Source: Microbacterium sp. (lineage in GTDB: Bacteria > Actinomycetota > Actinomycetes > Actinomycetales > Microbacteriaceae). From it: DNA of 64,000 bases. The position numbers were made by a program, and so were the translations under genes. The notes beneath the pieces were generated by a model. The model had not been told where the DNA came from. It worked only from the letters and a program-made list of their open reading frames with translations, and did no database searches. Location of the stretch: positions 1-64,000 of the forward strand of contig JAEKKN010000034.1 in NCBI GenBank assembly GCA_019510305.1, given 5' to 3'. This document shows, piece by piece, positions 28,499 to 37,045 of the stretch (position 1 is the stretch's first letter; every line of letters begins with the position of its first letter).

Positions 28499-29695
28499 AT
28501 GAGTTCACGACTTCGCATCGGCGTCGCCCTCGACGGCGCCGGCTGGCACCCCGCCGCCTGGCGGGAGCCGTCATCGCGGCCCGCCGAGCTGTTCAGCCCC
28601 GACTACTGGGTCGACCTCGTGCGCATCGCCGAGGAGGGCCTGCTCGATTTCGCCACCATCGAGGACTCCCTCGCCCTGCAGTCCTCCGAGCGCGGTGGCC
28701 CCGACGACCGCACCGATGAGGTGCGCGGCCGGCTCGACGCGCTGCTGATCGCCGCGCGGGTATCGCAGGCGACCTCGCACATCGGTCTGATCCCCACCGT
28801 CACGACCACGCACACCGAGCCGTTCCACGTGTCGAAGGCGGTCGCGACTCTCGACTACACGAGCGAGGGGCGCGCCGGCTGGCAGGTCAAGGTCTCGGGC
28901 CGTGCCGACGAGGCCGCGCACTTCGGCCGCCGGGAGCACCCCGGCACCGAAGTCTCCTGGGGCGATCCGGCGTTCGATGTCCTCGTCGCGGAGTTGTTCG
29001 ACGAGGCGGCCGATGCGGTCGAGGTCGTGCGTCGGCTCTGGGACAGCTGGGAGGACGACGCCGAGATCCGCGATGTCGCGACCGACCGCTTCCTGGATGC
29101 CGACAAAGTGCACGAGATCGACTTCGAGGGGCGGTGGTTCAGCGTCCGTGGCCCGTCGATCACGCCGCGTCCGCCGCAGGGGCAGCCCGTCGTCGCCGCC
29201 CTCGCGCACGCCGAGGTTCCCTACCGCCTGGCCGCGCGTGCGGCCGACGTGGTCTTCGTCACGCCGACGGATGCCGCGCACGCACGCGCGATCCTCGACG
29301 ATGTCGGCGCGGCGGCGACAGCCGTGAGCCGAGAGGGCTCGCCTCTGCAGGTGTTCGCAGACTTCGTCGTCTTCCTCGACGAGCGCGACGGCGAGAGCGC
29401 CGCCGACCGCCTGCGCCGTCTCGACGCCGTGGGCCGACCGCTCACGAGCGATGCCCGGATCTTCACCGGCTCGGCATCCGAACTCGCCGACGTCATCGCA
29501 GAGCTCGGCGCCCTCGGCTACGACGGAGTCCGCCTGCGGCCCGGCGTGCTCACCGATGATCTGCCGCGCATCGCCGGCGATCTCGGCGCGGAGCTGCGTG
29601 CTCGCGGGCTCTTCCACGACGCCTACGAGGCCGACACTCTGCGCGGCCTGCTCGGGCTGCCCGAGAACATCCCCAGCCGCTACGCGGCCGTCTGA
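28499..29695 (+). CDS. LLM class flavin-dependent oxidoreductase (4)
   Basis: A 398-residue paralogue of the protein at 19790-20995: RIGVALDGAGWHPAAWREP opening, TVTTTHTEPFHVSKAVATLDY, SEGRAGWQVKVSGRADEAAHF and SITPRPPQGQPVVAALAH. An AAGGAG ribosome site lies 8-13 nt before the ATG at 28499. Its SnaA-type partner follows 20 nt downstream. Confidence 0.9.
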   Translation: MSSRLRIGVALDGAGWHPAAWREPSSRPAELFSPDYWVDLVRIAEEGLLDFATIEDSLALQSSERGGPDDRTDEVRGRLDALLIAARVSQATSHIGLIPTVTTTHTEPFHVSKAVATLDYTSEGRAGWQVKVSGRADEAAHFGRREHPGTEVSWGDPAFDVLVAELFDEAADAVEVVRRLWDSWEDDAEIRDVATDRFLDADKVHEIDFEGRWFSVRGPSITPRPPQGQPVVAALAHAEVPYRLAARAADVVFVTPTDAAHARAILDDVGAAATAVSREGSPLQVFADFVVFLDERDGESAADRLRRLDAVGRPLTSDARIFTGSASELADVIAELGALGYDGVRLRPGVLTDDLPRIAGDLGAELRARGLFHDAYEADTLRGLLGLPENIPSRYAAV

Positions 29696-29715
29696 CCGAA
29701 CCGGAGGAGAACGAC

Positions 29716-31095
29716 ATGAACACCAGATCACGCAAGCAGATCATCCTCGCCGCGTATGTCGGCGGGGTCAACGAGCACACCCTGTGGGAGCACCCGGATG
29801 CCGGGAGCCAGATCGACTTCTCGACGTTCCGGCACGTGGCCCAGACGGCCGAGCGGGGCCGCTTCGACTACTTCTTCCTCGCGGAGGGCCTGGCACTGCG
29901 GGCGCGCGCCGGACGCATCTTCGAGCACGACATCGCCGGCCGCCCCGACACCCTGCCGGTTCTCGCCGCGCTCGCGGCCGTCACCTCGCACATCGGACTC
30001 GTGGGCACGCTGAACGCGACGTTCAACGAGCCCTACGAGCTGGCCAGGCAGATCGCCAGCCTCGACCACCTCTCCGGTGGCCGAGCGGGGTGGAACGTGG
30101 TCACCTCGTTCGACGCGTTCACGGGCGCGAACTTCCGACGTGGCGGTTTCCTGCCGCACAGCGAGCGCTACGTGCGCGCCGAGGAGACGGTCGCGACGAT
30201 CCGTCGGCTGTGGGACTCGTGGGCCGAGGACGCGATCGTCGCCGACAAGGCCTCGGGCGAGTTCCTCGCCGGTGCCGACGCCGGAGTGTTCGCGCAGACG
30301 AGCAGTCAGTTCGACATCGCCGGCCGCTTCACGGTGCCTCGCAGCCCCCAGGGCCGACCGGTCATCGTGCAGGCGGGCGTCTCACCCCAGGGGCGCGACT
30401 TCGCGGCATCCACCGCCGACGCCATCTTCTCGCCCTACGCGACTCTCGCGGAGGGCAAGGCGTTCTACGCCGATATCAAGGAGCGGGCCGCCCGGTTCGG
30501 CCGGGGCCCGGAGGAGATCAAGATCCTCCCGGCCGCCGGATTCGTGCTCGGTGATTCTCAGGCGGATGCCGAGGAGAAGGCTCGGCACATCCGCGAGCAG
30601 CAGCTGACCGACAAGACCATCCAGGTCACGTTCGAGCAGGTGTGGAACCGCGACCTGTCGGCGTACGACCCCGACGGACCGCTGCCCGACATCGATCCCG
30701 ACCCGGAGGCGGCGCCCATCATCCAGGGCCGCGCCTTCGTGTTCCAGGATCGGTTCGAGACGGTGCGGAAGTGGCGGGAACTGGCCGATGAACGCGGCCT
30801 CACACTGCGCGGGCTCGCGCACGAGGTCTCGGGCAAGGCCGCGTACGTCGGCACCGCCGCGCAGATCGCCGATCAGCTCGACGCCTTCGTGCAGGAGGAC
30901 GGCGGAGATGGCGTCGTGATCGGATCGCATATCGTGCCGGCCGGTCTCGACGAGTTCGTCGACCAGGTCGTGCCACTGCTGCAGGAGCGCGGTTCGCTGC
31001 GCACCGACTACGAGGGCACGACGCTGCGCGACAATCTCGGGCTTCCGGTTCCTGCACGCGACGCCGAGCTCGCCGGAATCGAGGCCGTGCGATGA
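29716..31095 (+). CDS. NtaA/SnaA/SoxA-type FMN-dependent monooxygenase (5)
   Basis: A 459-residue protein, closely paralogous to the one at 18447-19793 (GSQIDFSTFRHVAQTAERG, LVGTLNATFNEPYELARQI, AGWNVVTSFDAFTGANFRRG, FEQVWNRDLSAYDPDGPLPD). It needs reduced FMN; no dedicated flavin reductase is visible in the cluster. GGAGGAG precedes the ATG. The stop overlaps the DUF1684 start by 4 nt (ATGA). Confidence 0.91.
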   Translation: MNTRSRKQIILAAYVGGVNEHTLWEHPDAGSQIDFSTFRHVAQTAERGRFDYFFLAEGLALRARAGRIFEHDIAGRPDTLPVLAALAAVTSHIGLVGTLNATFNEPYELARQIASLDHLSGGRAGWNVVTSFDAFTGANFRRGGFLPHSERYVRAEETVATIRRLWDSWAEDAIVADKASGEFLAGADAGVFAQTSSQFDIAGRFTVPRSPQGRPVIVQAGVSPQGRDFAASTADAIFSPYATLAEGKAFYADIKERAARFGRGPEEIKILPAAGFVLGDSQADAEEKARHIREQQLTDKTIQVTFEQVWNRDLSAYDPDGPLPDIDPDPEAAPIIQGRAFVFQDRFETVRKWRELADERGLTLRGLAHEVSGKAAYVGTAAQIADQLDAFVQEDGGDGVVIGSHIVPAGLDEFVDQVVPLLQERGSLRTDYEGTTLRDNLGLPVPARDAELAGIEAVR

Positions 31096-31961
31096 CCCTG
31101 CAGGCCGAGGTCGAGACGCACGACGACTTCGCTCAGGAGTGGGAAGCCTGGCATCAGACGCACGAGAAGAAGCGCGCGGATCCGCACGGCTTCCTCGCCG
31201 TCACGGGCCTGTTCTGGCTGACCGACGAGCCGACCAGGGTGCCGGGGCTGCCCGGCCTGTGGAGCACCGGGGTGGACGGGCCTGTGGTCGAGCTCGGGCC
31301 CGGTGAGGCGCTGCGGTTCGGCGAGACGCCGATCAGCGGGACCCACCGATTCGGACCGATCGCCGAGCGTGACGGCATAACGGTCGGCTTCGACGAGGGC
31401 GTTATCGAGATCGCCAAGCGCGGTGGTCGCGACATCCTGCGTCCGCGTCGCGCCGACTTCCCGTTCCTGCGCTCCTACGACGGGACCAGCGTCTTCACGG
31501 CCGACCCGAAGTGGCGGATACCGGCGAGGTTCGTGCGGTTCATCGTGCCGCGGGCGATCGAGGTGGGAGCGGCGGTCGACTCGCTGGCGCACGTGTACGA
31601 CTCGCCGGGCTACGTCGAGTTCGAGGTCGACGGCGAGACGTTCCGGCTGCTCGCCTTCCCCGGGCACGCCGCGGGCTCGCTGTTCGTGCTGTTCACCGAC
31701 GCGACGAGCGGCGTCACGACCTACAAGGCGAACCGCACCGTGACGATCGAGGTGTCCGACGAGAGCGACGAGACCGTGATCGACTTCAACCGGGCTGTGA
31801 ACCTGCCGTGCGCGTACACGGACTTCGCGACCTGCCCGCTGCCGCCGGCCGAGAACCACCTGCGCATCGAGGTCGCCGCCGGCGAGAAGACCCCGACGGC
31901 GAGGGTCGAGGGCGTCTTCTCCGACGCGGGGATCGTGCCTGCGGCATCCCCCACCATCTGA
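31092..31961 (+). CDS. DUF1684 domain protein
   Basis: A 289-residue cytoplasmic protein of the DUF1684 family. Hallmarks are the N-terminal HGFLAVTGLFWLTDEP, a KWRIPARFVRF stretch and the strongly conserved C-terminal DFNRAVNLPCAYTDFATCPL, with two Cys, followed by PPAENHLRIEVAAGEK. Function unknown; the family often sits beside flavin monooxygenases in actinobacteria. Last gene of the plus-strand importer/monooxygenase operon, coupled to gene (5). Confidence 0.88.
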   Translation: MTLQAEVETHDDFAQEWEAWHQTHEKKRADPHGFLAVTGLFWLTDEPTRVPGLPGLWSTGVDGPVVELGPGEALRFGETPISGTHRFGPIAERDGITVGFDEGVIEIAKRGGRDILRPRRADFPFLRSYDGTSVFTADPKWRIPARFVRFIVPRAIEVGAAVDSLAHVYDSPGYVEFEVDGETFRLLAFPGHAAGSLFVLFTDATSGVTTYKANRTVTIEVSDESDETVIDFNRAVNLPCAYTDFATCPLPPAENHLRIEVAAGEKTPTARVEGVFSDAGIVPAASPTI

Positions 31962-32013
31962 GCTCTCGCTTCAGCTGTCGTCCCGAGTGCGCGTTTGTAG
32001 TCGCGTTCAGCCC

Positions 32014-32080
32014 ACGCCCCGAGGTGCGCGTCATGGTCGCCTGCCACCGGAAAGGCGGCATCAACACGCACCTCGGCGCC
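32014..32080 (+). repeat. Bulged-dyad repeat, copy 1
   Basis: A 67-nt unit found again 46 nt downstream. An imperfect outer stem (CCGAGGTGCG with CGCACCTCGG) encloses a one-sided bulge and an inner hairpin CCACC-GGAAA-GGCGG with one mismatch. It lies between convergent genes. Confidence 0.75.
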
Positions 32081-32126
32081 GTGGCAGAGGCGCCCGCGAA
32101 GCTGCACCACATCCTCGCCTCCCACC

Positions 32127-32193
32127 ACGCCCCGAGGTGCGCGTCATGGTCGCCTCCCGCCGGAAAGGCGGCATCACACGCACCTCGGGCGCC
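32127..32193 (+). repeat. Bulged-dyad repeat, copy 2
   Basis: The same 67-nt unit in direct orientation, differing from copy 1 by two substitutions and two balanced single-base indels. The outer stem begins with 11 perfect pairs (CCCGAGGTGCG with CGCACCTCGGG), and the inner hairpin CCGCC-GGAAA-GGCGG is perfect. One substitution restores inner pairing relative to copy 1, hinting that structure matters. Confidence 0.75.
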
Positions 32194-32231
32194 ATGCCGG
32201 CGCGAGCATGCTCGTGCGAGGGAGGGTCGAC

Positions 32232-32753
32232 TCAGAGATCCAGCCCGAAGGCCAGCAGGTCGAGGAACCGGCCCGGCTCGACCTCGATGCGGTGCTCACG
32301 CTCGTGCAGTCGGCGGAATCCGAGCTTCGCGTACAGCGCGTGGGCGCCGAGCATCTCCGGGCCGCTGTTCATCACGACCCGCTCGACGCCGCGCTCCTCC
32401 GCGAGCGCGATGACGTGCCGGGTGAGAGCTTCTCCGATGCCTCGGCCGCGCGCCGACGGCGCCACCGCGAGCTGCCGGAAGTCGAGTTCGCCCTCTCGCG
32501 CGAGTTCCGACAGGCGTTCGCCCGGACGCGGGACCCACACCGTGCCTATGATCGCGCCGGCGGCGTCTTCTGCGACCCAGACATCTCCAGACTCGACCCG
32601 CGCGGCGACGTCTCGCAGTGAGTGCAGGTACGCCGGCGACAGCTCGGAGTAACTCGAGCTGTACGCCTCTTCGGTGACCTGTCCGGCGACGTCGTAGTCG
32701 TCGGCCGTCGCGATCCTGATGACGAGGGTCTGCGGTGCAGCGGATGCCGTCAC
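32232..32753 (-). CDS. GNAT family N-acetyltransferase
   Basis: A 173-residue GNAT enzyme. The acetyl-CoA loop APSARGRGIGEALTRHVIAL and the C-terminal GAHALYAKLGFRRLHERE are typical. GTG start at 32753 overlaps the upstream monooxygenase stop by 4 nt (GTGA), so the two are translationally coupled. In Bacillus ytm/yxe operons a GNAT protein acetylates S-modified cysteine before oxidation; this gene occupies the same context. Substrate not shown by sequence. Confidence 0.88.
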   Translation of the reverse strand: MTASAAPQTLVIRIATADDYDVAGQVTEEAYSSSYSELSPAYLHSLRDVAARVESGDVWVAEDAAGAIIGTVWVPRPGERLSELAREGELDFRQLAVAPSARGRGIGEALTRHVIALAEERGVERVVMNSGPEMLGAHALYAKLGFRRLHEREHRIEVEPGRFLDLLAFGLDL

Positions 32754-33892
32754 GAACGGGCCGCCTCGAGCGGCCGTTCGGCTGCGGCGTCGAGCCCCCA
32801 CACCTCGGCGAGCAGCTCGAAGGAGCGCACGCGGTCGCGGGGATCGTGCGTGATCGTGGTGACCAGCAGCTCGTCGGCCGCAGTCACGCGCTGCAGCGTC
32901 GCAAGCCGTTCTGCGACAGCATCCGGATCCCCGACGAAACGGGTATCGAGGCGATCGGCGACGACGTCGAGCAGGTCGGGCTCGAACGGCTCGACGAGCG
33001 CGTCTTCGGGGCGGGGATAGGCGATGGCGCCCTGGCCGGCGCGGATGCTGTGCACCCATTCAGCGTAACCGCGCCCGATGCGTTCGGCGTCGGACGCGGT
33101 GTCGGCGACCAGCACATCAGCCGAGACGATCACGCGCGGCTCTGCGAGCGCACCGGGACGGAACGCACGACGGTACGCGTCGACGGCGTCGAGCACGAAG
33201 CTGCCCGCGACATGGTAATTGGCGCCGAAGGGCAGCCCGAGGCGTCCGGCGAGCTCAGCGCTGATGCCAGCGGTGCTGCCGTGCAGCCACACCTGGATGT
33301 CCTGTCCCTCGGCCGGGGTCGCGTGAATCGGAACACCCTCGGGTGCGGCATAGCTGCCGTCGATCAGGGCGAGGATGTCGAGGACGTCCTGCTCGAAGCG
33401 GTCGGCGTCGCCCGCCGTGCGGCGCAGCAGACGCGCCTGAGCGGTGAAGCGTGCGGCGTCGAACGCGAAGGGCTTCGCCGCAGGCAGCAGCAGCCCGTCG
33501 ACCACGCGAGCTGCGCCCGCGGCGGGAGGAGGTGTCGCGGCGGCACCGCTGGAACCGGAGCGTCCGATGCCGAGATCGAAGCGCCCCGGATGAAGAGCGG
33601 CGACGACTCCCGCAGCCTCGACGACCTGGAGGGCCGCGTAGTTGCCGATGATCGTCGCTGCGGTCCCGATGCGGATGCGCTCGGTGGCCGCGGCGATCGC
33701 GGCGAGCAGCACGTGCGGAGCCGACCCCGCCACGCCGGGGTTCAGGTGATGCTCCGCGAGCCAGAACCGGTGATATCCGAGATGCTCGGCGGCACGCGCG
33801 AGCTCGATCGTGTCCCGCAGCCCCTGCCCCGGGGTCGACCCTTCGCCGAACGGGGAGAGATCGAGGATGCTGAGTGGCGTGCGGTCGGTCAT
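32750..33892 (-). CDS. MsnO8-type LLM flavin-dependent oxidoreductase (6)
   Basis: A 380-residue luciferase-like protein of the MsnO8/YtmO class: LSILDLSPFGEGSTPGQGL at the N-terminus, LGYHRFWLAEHHLNPGVAGS (the AEHH motif) and ATERIRIGTAATIIGNYAAL. YtmO is the monooxygenase of the B. subtilis ytm cysteine-salvage operon. It lies between the amino-acid-type binding protein (95 nt upstream) and a GNAT gene (4-nt overlap). Ends with an Ala-rich tail. Confidence 0.9.
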   Translation of the reverse strand: MTDRTPLSILDLSPFGEGSTPGQGLRDTIELARAAEHLGYHRFWLAEHHLNPGVAGSAPHVLLAAIAAATERIRIGTAATIIGNYAALQVVEAAGVVAALHPGRFDLGIGRSGSSGAAATPPPAAGAARVVDGLLLPAAKPFAFDAARFTAQARLLRRTAGDADRFEQDVLDILALIDGSYAAPEGVPIHATPAEGQDIQVWLHGSTAGISAELAGRLGLPFGANYHVAGSFVLDAVDAYRRAFRPGALAEPRVIVSADVLVADTASDAERIGRGYAEWVHSIRAGQGAIAYPRPEDALVEPFEPDLLDVVADRLDTRFVGDPDAVAERLATLQRVTAADELLVTTITHDPRDRVRSFELLAEVWGLDAAAERPLEAARS

Positions 33893-33947
33893 GTCTGTGT
33901 CCTTCTCGGTGGCATTGGTGCGGGGAGGCGGCGGCGGGAGGAGAGCA

Positions 33948-33980
33948 GTGCGGACCGGCGCCCCTCACGCCGGCCCGCAC
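33948..33980. terminator. Hairpin after the amino-acid binding-protein gene
   Basis: A 13-bp stem with one mismatch (33948-33960 with 33968-33980) and a 7-nt loop, 8 nt past the binding-protein stop and inside the operon. It is probably an mRNA-stabilising or attenuating structure, as after malE. Confidence 0.55.
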
Positions 33981-33987
33981 CATCCGC

Positions 33988-34986
33988 TCAGGACTTGGGC
34001 AGTCCCTGCGGGTTGACCTCGGACTTCTCGATCCCCTCGGAGTCGAGGCCCCAGGCGTCGAGGAGCTCGGCGTAGGTGCCGTCCGCGATGAGCTTGTTGA
34101 TGACGATGCTGACCGGCTCGATCAGCCCGTTGCCCTTCGCCGTGCCGGCCGCGATGCTGGCCGCGAGCGGCCAGCCGCCAGGGACGATGCCGACGAGCTT
34201 GGTGTCGCCGGTCTCACGCGCCGCCCACGCGGAGGTGGCGTTCGGGCCGAAGGTGGCGTCGACCCGTCCCGACTGCAGAGCGAGAACAGACGCCGCGTAG
34301 TCGTCGTAGTACTGCAGCTCGGCGGGCGCCTTGCCATCGGCTTCGAGCTCTTCATTCCACTTCAGCAGCACCTGCTCCTGGTTGGTGCCGGAGCCCACGA
34401 CGATCTTGAGGCCCGAGATGTCGGCCGCCTCCTCGATCTTCTCGATGTCGCTGTCGGCCTTCACGTAGAAGCCGAGCAGATCCTGCCGGTAGCTGGCGAA
34501 GTCGAAGAGCTCCTTGCGCTCCTCGGTGACCGTCACGTTGGAGGTGATCAGGTCGTACTTGCCGGATTGGATGCCGAGGGGCCAGTCGGCCCAGGCCACG
34601 ACGACCGGGTTGTACTCCAGGCCGAGTCCTTCGGCGATCAGGCTGCCGATGTTCGGCTCGGTGCCGGCAGGCAGCGTCTCGCCTTCCGGCACGTACGCGA
34701 GCGGCGGCACGTAGGCGGCGACCGCCACGGTGAGCTTGCCCGGCTCGATCGGCTCGAAGCCGCTCTTCTCGAGCGCCTCGACGGCTTCCGGGACGACGTC
34801 TCCCTCGATCCATTCGATGTCGTCCGCCGAGACGTTGGCCGACGTCGCCGCAGGTGTCGGCGTCGCGTTGTCGGCGACCGCCTCGGCCGGACGGTTGAGG
34901 GTGACGGCGGCCACGACGCCGACGATCGCGATGACCGCTGCCGCGGCCACTCCGATCGCGACGCCCTGCTTCTTGCTGAGTGCCAT
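33988..34986 (-). CDS. Family 3 amino-acid-type substrate-binding protein
   Basis: A 332-residue extracellular solute-binding protein of the glutamine/cystine type. An N-terminal hydrophobic segment (about 9-29) has no lipobox Cys, so it is an uncleaved anchor or signal peptide. Core motifs are GKLTVAVAAYVPPLAYVPEG, YDLITSNVTVTEERKELFDF and GLKIVVGSGTNQEQ. Flanked by hairpins on both sides. With the adjacent permease and ATPase it resembles TcyJ/YxeM-type importers of cystine and S-modified cysteines (inference). Confidence 0.9.
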   Translation of the reverse strand: MALSKKQGVAIGVAAAAVIAIVGVVAAVTLNRPAEAVADNATPTPAATSANVSADDIEWIEGDVVPEAVEALEKSGFEPIEPGKLTVAVAAYVPPLAYVPEGETLPAGTEPNIGSLIAEGLGLEYNPVVVAWADWPLGIQSGKYDLITSNVTVTEERKELFDFASYRQDLLGFYVKADSDIEKIEEAADISGLKIVVGSGTNQEQVLLKWNEELEADGKAPAELQYYDDYAASVLALQSGRVDATFGPNATSAWAARETGDTKLVGIVPGGWPLAASIAAGTAKGNGLIEPVSIVINKLIADGTYAELLDAWGLDSEGIEKSEVNPQGLPKS

Positions 34987-35011
34987 GTGAATCTCCTTGG
35001 TGAGTGGTGCT

Positions 35012-35035
35012 GCGGCGCCTGCTGTCAGGCGCCGC
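35012..35035. terminator. Hairpin between the ATPase and binding-protein genes
   Basis: A perfect 10-bp stem (35012-35021 with 35026-35035) with a CTGT tetraloop in the 64-nt gap upstream of the binding-protein gene. Confidence 0.55.
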
Positions 35036-35050
35036 GTCGGGTCGTGCGGG

Positions 35051-35842
35051 TCAGCCCAGAACCTTGGCCAGGAACTCCTGGGTACGCGGATGCTGGGGAG
35101 CGGTGAGGACCTCGGCGGGCGGGCCCTGTTCGACGATCACGCCGCCGTCGAGGAACACCACGCGGTCGGCCACCTCACGGGCGAAGCCGATCTCGTGGGT
35201 GACGATGATGAGCGTCGTGCCCAGCTGGGCGAGATCGCGGATGACGTCGAGCACCTCTCCGACGAGCTCGGGGTCGAGTGCGCTCGTCGGCTCGTCGAAC
35301 AGCAGCACCTTCGGCTTGAGCGCGAGGGCCCTGGCGATCGCGACGCGCTGCTGCTGGCCGCCGGAGAGCTGACGTGGATAGGCGTCCGCCTTGTCGGCGA
35401 GTCCGACCCGGTCGAGCAGGCCGAGAGCCAGCTCACGGGCGTCGTCCTTTGTCAGCCGCTTGAGGGCGATCGGCGCCTCGGTGACGTTCTCGTGCGCCGT
35501 GAGGTGCGGGAACAGGTTGAAGTTCTGGAACACGATGCCGACCTGCGTGCGCCGACGGAGGATCTCGCGCTCGTGCAGTTCGTGCAGCTTCTCGCCGCGG
35601 AGCTCGTAGCCGATCAGCTCGCCGTCGACCGTGACCGATCCCCGGTCGACGCTCTCCAGGTGGTTGATGGTGCGCAGCAGCGTCGACTTGCCGGAGCCGC
35701 TCGGTCCGAGCAGGGCGATCACCTCGCCGGGCCTCACGGTGAGATCGATGCCGGACAGCACCTCGACCCCGCCGTAGCTCTTGTGGACGTTGTGGATCTC
35801 GACGAGTCCGCGGGGGGCGGTCTCTGCGACGACGGTGGTCAT
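35051..35842 (-). CDS. Amino-acid ABC transporter ATP-binding protein
   Basis: A 263-residue polar-amino-acid uptake ATPase. Walker A is GPSGSGKST, followed by the Q-loop VFQNFNLFPHLTAHENV, signature LSGGQQQRV, Walker B VLLFDEPTSALDPE and the H-loop ITHEIGFAREVADR variant (IVTHEIGFAREVAD). The GGAAAGGAAG ribosome site and an ATGA overlap with the permease fix the start at 35842. Confidence 0.94.
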   Translation of the reverse strand: MTTVVAETAPRGLVEIHNVHKSYGGVEVLSGIDLTVRPGEVIALLGPSGSGKSTLLRTINHLESVDRGSVTVDGELIGYELRGEKLHELHEREILRRRTQVGIVFQNFNLFPHLTAHENVTEAPIALKRLTKDDARELALGLLDRVGLADKADAYPRQLSGGQQQRVAIARALALKPKVLLFDEPTSALDPELVGEVLDVIRDLAQLGTTLIIVTHEIGFAREVADRVVFLDGGVIVEQGPPAEVLTAPQHPRTQEFLAKVLG

Positions 35843-36891
35843 CGGACTTCCTTTCCTGCAGAGGCGACTACGGGCGCGGCATCCGCTCCCCCTGCTGACG
35901 GCGGGGCGTCTCCCAGCCGCGCCCACTGCACACGGATCCAGTGCCGAGCCTGCTGGAGCGGGGTCGGCGGCAGTGCACGCACGGAGCCGCGGGCGAAGTG
36001 CCGCTCGATGTAGAACTGCGCGACGCTGAGGATGGTGGTGATGATCGTGTACCAGACCACCGCGACGAGCAGCAGCGGGATGACCCGGCTGTTGCGGTTG
36101 TAGATGACCTGCACGGCGTAGAACAGCTCGGGGATCGCGATCACGAACACGACCGATGCCCCCTTGACCAGGCCGATCACCTCGTTGGTCGCGTTCGGGA
36201 TGATCGAGCGCATCGCCTGCGGGAGGATGATGCGGAACAGCCGCCGGGCCGCCGGGATGCCGAGGGCCGCCGCGGCCTCCTGCTGGCCGTGGTCCACCGA
36301 GATCAGCCCTCCGCGGATGATCTCGGCCGAGTAAGCGGCCTGATGCAGGCCGAGCCCGAGGATCGCCGCCGCGAAGGCGCTGATGAGCTGCACAGTCGGG
36401 AACTCGACGATCCAGAAGTCGGTCGTGAAGGGCGTGCCGAGTCCGAGCGTCGGGTACAGGTAGCCGAGGTTGTACCAGACGATGATCTGCACGACCAGCG
36501 GCACCGAGCGGAAGAACCAGATGTATCCCCACGCGGCCGAGCTCAGCAGGGCCGACTTCGACAGCCGCCCGAGCGCGATGATCGTGCCGAGCACGAAGCC
36601 GACCACCGCCGAGACCGCCGTGATCGACAGCGTGTAGCCGATGCCGATCAGCACAGGGCCGGAGAAGAAGTACTCGGCGAACGTGCCCCACATGTAACGG
36701 TCGTTCGTGACGAGGCTCCAGGCGAACTGGGCGACGGCGAAGACGATCACCGCGGCGATCGTCCACCGCCACCAGTGGCGGGTGTGCACCACGGTCACGG
36801 CGCCGAGATCGACCTTCGTGCGGTTCTCGACGGGACGGTCGATCTCGGGATCGACCGGGGCGCCGACGGGCGGAGCGGCGGTGTCAGTCAT
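35839..36891 (-). CDS. Amino-acid ABC transporter permease
   Basis: A 350-residue His/Glu/Gln/Arg-type permease. A long cytoplasmic N-terminus, helices from about residue 45, the N-terminal family signature ITAVSAVVGFVLGTIIALGR and the EAA region HGQQEAAAALGIPAARRLFR are visible. A hydrophilic Pro/Ala-rich tail follows residue 315. Start MTDTAAPP at 36891 with GAGGATC upstream. First gene of the five-gene minus-strand unit permease-ATPase-binding protein-monooxygenase-acetyltransferase. Confidence 0.93.
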   Translation of the reverse strand: MTDTAAPPVGAPVDPEIDRPVENRTKVDLGAVTVVHTRHWWRWTIAAVIVFAVAQFAWSLVTNDRYMWGTFAEYFFSGPVLIGIGYTLSITAVSAVVGFVLGTIIALGRLSKSALLSSAAWGYIWFFRSVPLVVQIIVWYNLGYLYPTLGLGTPFTTDFWIVEFPTVQLISAFAAAILGLGLHQAAYSAEIIRGGLISVDHGQQEAAAALGIPAARRLFRIILPQAMRSIIPNATNEVIGLVKGASVVFVIAIPELFYAVQVIYNRNSRVIPLLLVAVVWYTIITTILSVAQFYIERHFARGSVRALPPTPLQQARHWIRVQWARLGDAPPSAGGADAAPVVASAGKEVR

Positions 36892-37015
36892 GATGATCCT
36901 CGTGTTCCCCGCAGCGCCCGGTGCGCCGCGTGAAGCCAAGCTAGGGTCATCCGCGCCGCCCGTCCCAGCCGCGATTCACACGTCGCAACCGGCCGACGCA
37001 CGCCGTAACCGAGAG

Positions 37016-37043
37016 GCTCGCCCCGTAACACGACGGGGCGAGC
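37016..37043 (-). terminator. Terminator hairpin after the M20 gene
   Basis: A perfect 11-bp stem (37016-37026 with 37033-37043) and a 6-nt AACACG loop, 2 nt past the M20 stop codon. It separates the M20 gene from the importer operon downstream. Confidence 0.65.
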
Positions 37044-37045
37044 GG

